Assembly: GCA_002373755.1 (NCBI GenBank)
Contig: DFJU01000120.1
Location: forward strand, 1 to 12,743
Direction of reading: 5' to 3'
Length of the DNA stretch: 12,743 nt
DNA from: Bacteroidales bacterium UBA3663
Lineage (GTDB): Bacteria > Bacteroidota > Bacteroidia > Bacteroidales > UBA3663
Shown: positions 1-7,135 of the stretch, piece by piece
Layout of the letters: every line of letters begins with the position of its first letter
Position numbering within the stretch: the stretch's first letter is position 1
Program-made: the position numbers and the translations under genes
Notes under the pieces: generated by a model
Told to the model about the DNA's origin: nothing
The model's input: only the letters and a program-made list of their open reading frames with translations
Database searches by the model: none

Positions 1-953
<953 letters not shown>

Positions 954-984
954 TTATTTGGGTTAAGTATCGCTAGATAGGCAA

Positions 985-1016
985 CAAAAATAAGTCTTAT
1001 CCCCAACGATAACGAA
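985..1016 (-). promoter_or_regulatory. candidate Bacteroidota-type promoter for the pyruvate oxidoreductase gene
   Basis: On the minus strand TATTTTTG (985-992) matches the -7 consensus TAnnTTTG exactly. Twenty bases upstream is TTCG (1013-1016), one mismatch from the -33 consensus TTTG. Transcription would begin near 978-981, giving a leader of about 60 nt before the ATG at 920. The spacer contains a small palindrome, ATAAG-T-CTTAT (990-1000). The call is by pattern only. Confidence 0.55.
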
Positions 1017-1051
1017 GGGGAATAATACAAGTTTCGTCCTTAAATACTTTA

Positions 1052-2236
1052 TTAGTAGAGGAATCCGAACAGCCACAACGGAATTACATTGTCGTGTCCG
1101 ATTTCAAAATTGTCAATTGCGTAGTAGTACTCAGGATTGTTCTTTGTACGGACGACCCAATCGCACACACGGAAACGATCCTTCTTGTTGACCAAGAACT
1201 GGATGTTACGTTCCGTTGACTTGTTCAGACGATTGTTGTAGTGCAACATGTTGTAGAAGAACGTCTCACGCAACTGACGCGGCTCAACTTCGTTCAAACA
1301 AGTCGGGAACAGAATATTGGTGTTGTGCATATATACCACAGCCGGCTTCTTCGGGAAACACTCGTCTGTTGTGTAGAGCATATTGATCAGTCGAGCCTCC
1401 TTAAGGTAAGACAGGTAGTTAACCACGGTTGCACGACTGGTTTCAATGCTCTTGGCCAACAGACTGACATTCGGAGAACATGGAGCCTCCTGAGCCAGAA
1501 TGTGAAGCAATTTCTTCAATTTAGGCAGATAGCCCAGTTCAATTTCCTTCAAGAAGAGGATGTCCACCTCCAGCATCGTGTTCATGTTCTTGATGAGCAT
1601 CTCACTGTAGTTCTTCTTTTCGAGGAAGAACGGATAGTAGCCGTGATGGATATAGTCCTTGAAATAGTTGAGAGGCTTGATCTGGGTGCAGATTTCAGCC
1701 GCTATCTGAGTGTGATTCGCCAAAATTTCCTCGTAGGAATAAGAGCGGAAATTTGTCCCTGCCATCAAGTTGATGTACTCACGGAACGAGAATCCACGCA
1801 AATTGTAACTATCTACAATGCCGTTCAACAAAGGATTTGCCTCCTTCAGACGCATGACAGTTGAACCGGCGAAGATAATTTGCACCTTTGGATATTGGTC
1901 ATGAATGAATTTCAGTTCCTCGCTCCATCCCGGATACTTGAAAATCTCGTCGATGAGCAGCGTACGACCACCCACCTGCTGGAAATTCGCAACGAATTCG
2001 CGCAGAGTGTGCGTGTAGAAATAGAAATGATTCATGTTGATGTAGAGGCATCTACGATCGTCAGGGCCGTATTTTTCAAGGGCATACTGCAAAAGGAAAG
2101 TGGTTTTTCCGACGCCACGACTGCCTTTGATACCGATTAGGCGACTACTCCAATTGATTTCATCGATAAGAGCACGTCTAACAGGGCTATAGACATGCTC
2201 CACCAGATACTTGTGTGTTCTGTAAAAAGTCTCCAC
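1052..2236 (-). CDS. AAA+ ATPase of the DUF4143-associated family (ATP-binding protein, function unknown)
   Basis: 394 residues. Seen: Walker A GSRGVGKTT at 38-46, Walker B LLIDE at 93-97, and a sensor-1-like IIFAGS at 120-125. A winged-helix-like stretch lies near 258-284 (SLLAKSIETSRATVVNYL), followed by a C-terminal domain ending PLWLFGFLY. This order (AAA+ core, winged helix, DUF4143-type C-terminus) is typical of a large family common in Bacteroidota and archaea whose cellular role is unknown. The C-terminus resembles degraded PD-(D/E)XK nuclease folds, but I see no intact E-x-K; around 359-376 there is a D, then AID. The start is GTG at 2236: no ATG occurs in frame upstream before a TGA, and a promoter 27 bases upstream fits it. 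The gene stands alone, 131 bases from the oxidoreductase and 122 from miaA, and looks more A/T-rich than the secretion genes. It is plausibly an accessory insertion. I assign no function. Confidence 0.85.
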   Translation of the reverse strand: METFYRTHKYLVEHVYSPVRRALIDEINWSSRLIGIKGSRGVGKTTFLLQYALEKYGPDDRRCLYINMNHFYFYTHTLREFVANFQQVGGRTLLIDEIFKYPGWSEELKFIHDQYPKVQIIFAGSTVMRLKEANPLLNGIVDSYNLRGFSFREYINLMAGTNFRSYSYEEILANHTQIAAEICTQIKPLNYFKDYIHHGYYPFFLEKKNYSEMLIKNMNTMLEVDILFLKEIELGYLPKLKKLLHILAQEAPCSPNVSLLAKSIETSRATVVNYLSYLKEARLINMLYTTDECFPKKPAVVYMHNTNILFPTCLNEVEPRQLRETFFYNMLHYNNRLNKSTERNIQFLVNKKDRFRVCDWVVRTKNNPEYYYAIDNFEIGHDNVIPLWLFGFLY

Positions 2237-2262
2237 TTCAGAATAATTTTGGTTTACGGGTG

Positions 2263-2293
2263 CAAATATAGTTACACAAAATCAATTTGCAAA
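2263..2293 (-). promoter_or_regulatory. promoter for the AAA+ ATPase gene
   Basis: Minus-strand TTTG (2290-2293), a 19-base spacer, then TATATTTG (2263-2270). Both boxes match the Bacteroidota housekeeping sigma consensus (TTTG / TAnnTTTG) exactly and with the standard spacing. The expected start near 2257-2259 leaves a leader of about 20 nt, which supports the GTG at 2236 as the true start and independent transcription of this gene. Confidence 0.75.
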
Positions 2294-2298
2294 GTCAA

Positions 2299-2321
2299 TT
2301 TGGCATTTTTTTTGGCATTTT
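2299..2321. repeat. short tandem repeat, two copies of TTTGGCATTTT
   Basis: TTTGGCATTTT occurs at 2299-2309 and again at 2311-2321, separated by one T (period 12). It lies just upstream of the -33 box of the ATPase promoter and downstream of miaA. It could be a binding-site pair or simple slippage in an A/T-rich gap; nothing distinguishes these. Confidence 0.5.
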
Positions 2322-2324
2322 CCG

Positions 2325-2346
2325 AAAAAAAGTTCTTTATACTTTT
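2325..2346 (-). terminator. weak candidate terminator after miaA
   Basis: Reading the minus strand, AAAAGT (2346-2341) can pair with ACTTTT (2333-2328) across a 7-base loop, and the second arm runs on into a total of seven T. The stem is only 6 bp and A/U-rich, so it would be unstable. It is offered only because it is the one hairpin followed by a T run between miaA and the ATPase gene. Confidence 0.25.
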
Positions 2347-2358
2347 CGCAAAATGTCG

Positions 2359-3327
2359 TTAATTTGCCCCTCCTCGTTGACGCTTATTGTTAAAATCGTC
2401 GTACATTTTTTTAACAATTGAGACCTTTTCGTCCGGAGGCAAAGTACCATCAACCCATTGGATTTCAATGCCACGTCTTTCCATGCCACGGAACCACGTC
2501 ATCTGCCGCTTGGCGAACTGATGAATGGCGATTTCGAGTTGGCGAACCATTTCGTCGTACGACAATTCCCCGATGACATACATTGTCAAATACTTGTATT
2601 CGAGCCCGTAGTAAATCAGATTCTCCGGAGCGACAGGTGCGTGAGCATCCGACCCTTTCAGCAAATCTCTCACCTCATCGATCATGCCGGCTTCCAGTCG
2701 CTCGCGTAGTCGTCGGGAAATACGTTCGCGGCGCAAATCGCGGTCAATGTCAATGCCGACGACCAGGCTGTCGATAGCCGGATAGGCCGTGAGCTGTTGT
2801 GCGTGATTACGGTAATAGTCGCGTATTTCAATCTCGCGGATAGCACGTTTTGCGGTGTCGGTGTCGGTCGTGTTATGGAGCGACTTGTAAGTCTTCAGGA
2901 TTTCCGTCAGCTCGGCCAAAGATTTTCCCGCCAGTTGCTCGCGTAGCGCTGGATTTTCGGGCACTTCATGCATTTCGTAGCCCTTGAGCACCGACTCGAC
3001 ATAAAGGCCGGAACCGCCGCATAGCACCGGCATCTTGCCTCGCGAAAGGATGTCGTTGTACGCACGATGGAAATCCTGCTGATACTCGAAAATGCTGTAG
3101 CGGTAGCCCGGTTCACGAATATCGAGCAAATGACAAGGTACAACTTTCTGCACCTTGCCATCCTTATCGCACACAATATAATCGTCCAAGTCCTTGCCCG
3201 TCCCCAACGTCATGCCGCGATAGACCTGTCGTGAATCGGCGCTGATGACTTCTGCATCGAACGCAAGTGCTACATCGACGGCCAATCGTGTTTTCCCCGA
3301 CGCGGTCGGGCCAACTATCGTTATCAT
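2359..3327 (-). CDS. miaA: tRNA dimethylallyltransferase (tRNA A37 isopentenyltransferase)
   Basis: Transfers the dimethylallyl group of DMAPP to N6 of A37 in tRNAs reading UNN codons; cytoplasmic. 322 residues, normal length. Seen: P-loop GPTASGKT at 6-13, DSRQVYRGM at 31-39, GGSGLYV at 104-110 (usually GGTGLY), RRERISRRL near 199-207, and FAKRQMTWFR at 271-280 near the C-terminus. After DSRQVYRGM the sequence is LGTGKDLDDY, whereas textbook MiaA has an IGTAKP-like motif. Several Bacteroidales carry two miaA paralogues, and this looks like the GTGKD type; I infer a second copy elsewhere. The start is the first in-frame ATG, 6 codons before the P-loop and 19 bases after the porN stop. miaA is therefore probably the last gene of the secretion transcript, although no functional link to secretion is known. 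Confidence 0.93.
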   Translation of the reverse strand: MITIVGPTASGKTRLAVDVALAFDAEVISADSRQVYRGMTLGTGKDLDDYIVCDKDGKVQKVVPCHLLDIREPGYRYSIFEYQQDFHRAYNDILSRGKMPVLCGGSGLYVESVLKGYEMHEVPENPALREQLAGKSLAELTEILKTYKSLHNTTDTDTAKRAIREIEIRDYYRNHAQQLTAYPAIDSLVVGIDIDRDLRRERISRRLRERLEAGMIDEVRDLLKGSDAHAPVAPENLIYYGLEYKYLTMYVIGELSYDEMVRQLEIAIHQFAKRQMTWFRGMERRGIEIQWVDGTLPPDEKVSIVKKMYDDFNNKRQRGGAN

Positions 3328-3346
3328 CTGTCGGCTTATTGCGATT

Positions 3347-4618
3347 TCAGTTTCGGTTGCGACGAACGCTCTTTTGCGTCGTTGCTTTCTCTATTTTCTC
3401 GACCGCGGCGGCCTCCATATCGACCTCCTCTTTGGTCCGGCGGTTCTGTTTAGGTTCAACGTCGATGTCGGCCTCCTCCAGCTTCTGGAGAATTTTTTCT
3501 CTACGCGACTTTTTTTCGTCCGATGGCGTCGGGTCTTTCACCCAGATGCTGTCTTCGAAGGCGCGCAGGTCGTTGTCGAGTTTCTGTTGTGCCATCTTGA
3601 GCGAATCGGGATTGTCGCCCACCTGCTGCTTGAGCGAGAGGCCGCGAAGGTTCTGTTCCTTGTAGATGTCGCCCTCGTATTGGCCGAGAGAGAAGAACTC
3701 CTCCATCGTGAAGCGGGCGGCGGTGTTCATGCCCTGGTTGACGACGAGATGGTCGCGTAGGAACGGTCGCAAGTCCTCGTAGTTGAGCCAGAACATCGGA
3801 TATTTGACGGCGTCGGCCGAGAAATCGCCAGACTGATGCAACACAGGACAGATGCAGAGGATACGCGCCTGATATTTGCTGTGCTTCTGGTCGAACTCCC
3901 AACGCTCCTTGACGAAGTAGCTCAACACAGAAGCGCTGGGCACGTTACTTTCATCGACGACATAGGTCGTATCGGCGCCACGCTGCTTGGGCGAATTGAC
4001 CTTATAATAGATGTCGAACTTGTCGAAAATATCCTTCGGCTTGACACGGAAAGCATCGGTAAACACCTCTCGGCCATCCAGATACTCGTAGGCAGGCAGT
4101 TCACCCTTCGAAAAAGCGTCGATGATGACACGGAAGAGATTGGTCAATCCGTTCATCGGCTCGATGGGGAAATAGAGCGAGGCGTTGGCATCCTTGGTCA
4201 GATCGAGTTCGCGATAGACGATGTGCTGCCACGGGGTCTCTATTGCCTCATCCTTCTGATATTCGTCGAAAGCCTGCTGGCGCAAAGTCTTGCCATCGGC
4301 CACCGTGGTTTGCGGCACATTCTTCTTGGCAGCCGGCGACTTTTTTGCCACCGATGCCGAATTATTGCCGTTGGATGTCGATGCTCCCTTCGGCTTTGCG
4401 GTTGACGTCTGGTTGCCAGCCGCCGTCTTGCCCTTCGACGATGTCGTTTCCGTCTTCGTCGATTTTGCCTTTGACTTGCTATCCTTCTTGGACGATGTCT
4501 GTTCGGACGATGACCTTGACGTACGTCGTACCGAAACCTGCGCATCGGCCACAGCGACCGACATCAGCGCGGCGAGAAGCATCGCCCATAGACGTGTATG
4601 TTTCATTGATGCTAACAT
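3347..4618 (-). CDS. porN: type IX secretion system ring protein PorN/GldN
   Basis: Periplasmic partner of the lipoprotein PorK/GldK; together they form the ring at the inner face of the outer membrane in the type IX secretion system. 423 residues from the ATG at 4618. A second ATG at 4606 (codon 5) begins a more typical signal peptide (MKHTRLWAMLLAALMS...ADA|Q) and is equally plausible. Residues 28-105 are a Ser/Thr/Lys-rich low-complexity segment of strongly basic character. The conserved GldN domain begins near 112 (LRQQAFDEYQ) and runs to about 360, with IVYRELDL at 133-140, YFPIEPMNG at 149-157 and RPFLRDHLVVNQGMN near 284-298. A charged tail (361-423) follows. The protein is longer than the PorN/GldN proteins I know (roughly 320-360 residues), the excess lying mostly in the basic segment. 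It lies 13 bases after porM and 19 before miaA. Identity rests on the domain plus fixed gene order. Confidence 0.93.
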   Translation of the reverse strand: MLASMKHTRLWAMLLAALMSVAVADAQVSVRRTSRSSSEQTSSKKDSKSKAKSTKTETTSSKGKTAAGNQTSTAKPKGASTSNGNNSASVAKKSPAAKKNVPQTTVADGKTLRQQAFDEYQKDEAIETPWQHIVYRELDLTKDANASLYFPIEPMNGLTNLFRVIIDAFSKGELPAYEYLDGREVFTDAFRVKPKDIFDKFDIYYKVNSPKQRGADTTYVVDESNVPSASVLSYFVKERWEFDQKHSKYQARILCICPVLHQSGDFSADAVKYPMFWLNYEDLRPFLRDHLVVNQGMNTAARFTMEEFFSLGQYEGDIYKEQNLRGLSLKQQVGDNPDSLKMAQQKLDNDLRAFEDSIWVKDPTPSDEKKSRREKILQKLEEADIDVEPKQNRRTKEEVDMEAAAVEKIEKATTQKSVRRNRN

Positions 4619-4631
4619 TTTGATTTCAAGA

Positions 4632-6194
4632 TTATAAGGTGACTTGCATAGCTCCGCTCAATTCTCGTTCGATGCCATCTGGGCCGACGGCGTGGACGCC
4701 CGTAATGAAGAACGTCTTGCCTGTGCTCAGACGGTTCAGCACGGTCTTCTGTCGGTCGGACCAATTGCCCGACTTGCTGTCTTCGGGAATGGCATTGCCC
4801 ATCGAATCGAAAATTATGATACGGAACGATTTAACTTGAAATTCGACATTGAGCAGACCATCGTCGATGGCGGCAAAGATGCCCGACGATTCGAGCAGCT
4901 GCTTCTTGCTGATTTTCGTGCCGCCACGATAGTGTTTGGTGTTGCCCTGCGCGTCCTTGATAATCATATAAGGAGTCGGATCGGGCAAACGGCGCACGCG
5001 GAACGCCATCTGGCTGACTTGGGCGGTACGTCCGCCTTGATTGGCCGACACGGAAATGACGGCATCCTTATCGACCTCCTTCGGCTTTGCGACCCATCCG
5101 TTGCCCGAACGTGTCAAAGTTCCATTGGACATCGTGGCACTGATTTGCGATGCGGCAACACCAGGCACCGAGATGCTCACGGGGTTGTCAATGCCGGCAT
5201 ACATGACGTTCATCATTGTGTTCGACACCGTTGCGACCGGTTCGCTGACGAAATAACTCGTCTCGAACGGCAGCTGTTCGCTTGTGCCATCAGGCTTCGC
5301 GACCTCAAGATGACCGCTGATGTTCTGGATGCCCTCGCGCGTCGTAACTACGCTATAAAAACCATTCTTTTCGGCATCATAGAGCTGGTCGCCGATGTAG
5401 ATTTGTGGCGTCTGTGTCGTATCGACCGCAGCCATGACGATTTGAGCCTCATAGCGTTGGCCGCGCATCACATTGCGGCTGTTCGGAATGACGAAGGCCG
5501 ACAACTGGTTGACGCGCACATCGCCGCGATCTACGCTCTGCATCAAGCTGGAGATTGTCTCGCCCTCGGCATTGAGCACGTCGCCCTGAATCTTGGCCAA
5601 GATGGTGACGGCTGCTGCCACGGGAATATTCTCGAACATGGCTGTCTCCCAATCGGTTATGACAGGATTAGTACCTTCCGGGATGTCTGTGCTCAGATAG
5701 TTTGCGATGACATGGCCATCGGCCGAAGGAACGTACGAGACAAGCGTCTGGCGATATTCCTCAAGGGCCCGACGCAGACGCACTCCTCCACCATATTTCG
5801 GACGGAGCATAATCTGGTTGACCGCCTCGAGATTCTCGCGGTTGCTGATGTCGTTCGGATTGCCGTCTTCGCCATCGGCCATCTGCACGATTGCCAACTT
5901 GAGACTATCTATCAGAGCGTACATCTCGGCCGCACGCTGGCGGGTGTCTTGCGCACGACGATACCAGATTCCGGCCTTCTCCTTGTTCTTCTCGTAGGCC
6001 GAAGTGAACTCGTCGAAGAGCTTGCTGTTGCGTGCCTGGGCGCCCTGATTGCTTGCACAGAGTGCATCCTCGACGTGCTTGAAACCGCTCAAGACGTCGC
6101 TCGACACATTCAGTGCCACCATTGCCAGGAAGACGATATACATCAAGTTGATCATCTTCTGGCGCGGGCTCAGACGATTATTGTTTGCGCTCAT
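4632..6194 (-). CDS. porM: type IX secretion/gliding motor protein PorM/GldM
   Basis: Inner-membrane motor subunit whose long periplasmic part reaches towards the PorK/PorN ring; with PorL it converts ion motive force into mechanical work. 520 residues, the usual length. Seen: a short cytoplasmic N-terminus, LSPRQKMINLMYIVFLAMVA at 8-27 covering the single transmembrane helix (about 13-31), then the helical first periplasmic domain (about 36-225), two beta-rich middle domains (about 228-320 and 325-400) and a C-terminal domain (about 405-517). Arg11 in the PRQKM motif aligns with Arg9 of Flavobacterium johnsoniae GldM, a residue reported to matter for the motor. The start ATG at 6194 follows the porL stop by 6 bases, so translation is probably coupled. 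Domain limits are inferred from known GldM/PorM structures. Confidence 0.96.
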   Translation of the reverse strand: MSANNNRLSPRQKMINLMYIVFLAMVALNVSSDVLSGFKHVEDALCASNQGAQARNSKLFDEFTSAYEKNKEKAGIWYRRAQDTRQRAAEMYALIDSLKLAIVQMADGEDGNPNDISNRENLEAVNQIMLRPKYGGGVRLRRALEEYRQTLVSYVPSADGHVIANYLSTDIPEGTNPVITDWETAMFENIPVAAAVTILAKIQGDVLNAEGETISSLMQSVDRGDVRVNQLSAFVIPNSRNVMRGQRYEAQIVMAAVDTTQTPQIYIGDQLYDAEKNGFYSVVTTREGIQNISGHLEVAKPDGTSEQLPFETSYFVSEPVATVSNTMMNVMYAGIDNPVSISVPGVAASQISATMSNGTLTRSGNGWVAKPKEVDKDAVISVSANQGGRTAQVSQMAFRVRRLPDPTPYMIIKDAQGNTKHYRGGTKISKKQLLESSGIFAAIDDGLLNVEFQVKSFRIIIFDSMGNAIPEDSKSGNWSDRQKTVLNRLSTGKTFFITGVHAVGPDGIERELSGAMQVTL

Positions 6195-6200
6195 AACGGA

Positions 6201-7088
6201 TTATTTCATGTTAGTGGTCATTGCCTGCAACATGCGGGCATATACCTCATTGAGTTGCTGCAAGTTGCGAGCCAGCTGGTCGCTTTCCTGACGAATCTTG
6301 TAGCTGTCGTTTGCTCCGTTTTCATAGAGCGAACGGATATTGTTCAGGCCACGGTTCACCTCCTCGATGGTCGATAGCTGCGAAGAAACGCTCTTCAGCT
6401 GGATTTCGTAGATGGTGTTCAAGCCTTGGATGTTGCGGTTCAGCTGGCCGATCTGCTCGGCATAGTTCTCGTTGCCTCCCACGCCAGCCATTGCGGCCGA
6501 CAATTTCTCCAGCGAGACACTGATTTCGTTCAATTTAGTCACGTAGCGCTCCGTAGCGGCCGTCACCTGATCAGCCTGCTCGGGCGTAACGCCGATGTTT
6601 CCACTTGCCACCAGAGGCACATTTCCAACCGTTGTTGTGGCCGATGGCATTGCCGACTCGCCCATTGCGGCTGGCACATTGGACACAACTCCACCACCGA
6701 TGACGATTGTTCCGCCAGCAGGCACATTGCCGCCGATGATGGTCGCCCCGCCGCCGTTGCCATGACTGCCGGCATTGGCCGCAACCTGTTCAAATGCAGC
6801 CTCCTGCTTGGCACGACGCTCGGCGATGGTAGCCTTCTCCTCGCCCGTCAGCGTCTGGTTGTAGATGCCAGGATAGACATTTTCCCAGTTTGGCTCGCGC
6901 GAAGGTTCGTCGAAGGCCGACATGAAGAAGATGAATGCCTCGGTGCCCATGCCCAGAATCAGCATGATGTCGGCTCCGGTGACATGGAGCAACTTGAACA
7001 ATGCACCCAAGATGACGATTGAAGCGCCAATACTATACAGATAATTGAAAGTCTTTGGACTTAACAACGATTTTTTCTTGATTTTCAT
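6201..7088 (-). CDS. porL: type IX secretion/gliding motor protein PorL/GldL
   Basis: Cytoplasmic-membrane partner of PorM; a ring of PorL around PorM helices forms the ion-driven motor. 295 residues. Seen: two transmembrane helices at about 17-36 and 40-58 with conserved polar residues Tyr18, Lys32, His35 and Glu50. These align with F. johnsoniae GldL Tyr13, Lys27, His30 and Glu49, the proposed proton-path residues. The loop between the helices is about four residues shorter than in GldL. A cytoplasmic region follows: charged 62-102, then an odd Gly/Val/Pro/Ala-rich stretch at about 103-168 (for example GGTIVIGGGVV at 125-135), then a helical, probably coiled-coil C-terminus (170-295). The basic start MKIKKKS fits the inside-positive rule. 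It lies 47 bases after porK and 6 before porM. The identity is secure; the role of the Gly-rich linker is unknown. Confidence 0.96.
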   Translation of the reverse strand: MKIKKKSLLSPKTFNYLYSIGASIVILGALFKLLHVTGADIMLILGMGTEAFIFFMSAFDEPSREPNWENVYPGIYNQTLTGEEKATIAERRAKQEAAFEQVAANAGSHGNGGGATIIGGNVPAGGTIVIGGGVVSNVPAAMGESAMPSATTTVGNVPLVASGNIGVTPEQADQVTAATERYVTKLNEISVSLEKLSAAMAGVGGNENYAEQIGQLNRNIQGLNTIYEIQLKSVSSQLSTIEEVNRGLNNIRSLYENGANDSYKIRQESDQLARNLQQLNEVYARMLQAMTTNMK

Positions 7089-7135
7089 GACTTTTCGTGC
7101 TTTATGGTCAGAATATATTCTTGTTTTGGGTTAGA

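Noticed and set aside
1052..2236. The ATPase as a transposition helper or part of a defence island
   Set aside because: No transposase, inverted repeats, nuclease, toxin or other defence gene accompanies it, and both neighbours are housekeeping genes.
4644..6377. 577-codon open frame on the plus strand, longer than porM itself
   Set aside because: It is antisense to porM and the end of porL, has no recognisable domain, is rich in His/Arg/Cys as expected from reading complementary codons, and has no promoter. porM on the other strand is unmistakable.
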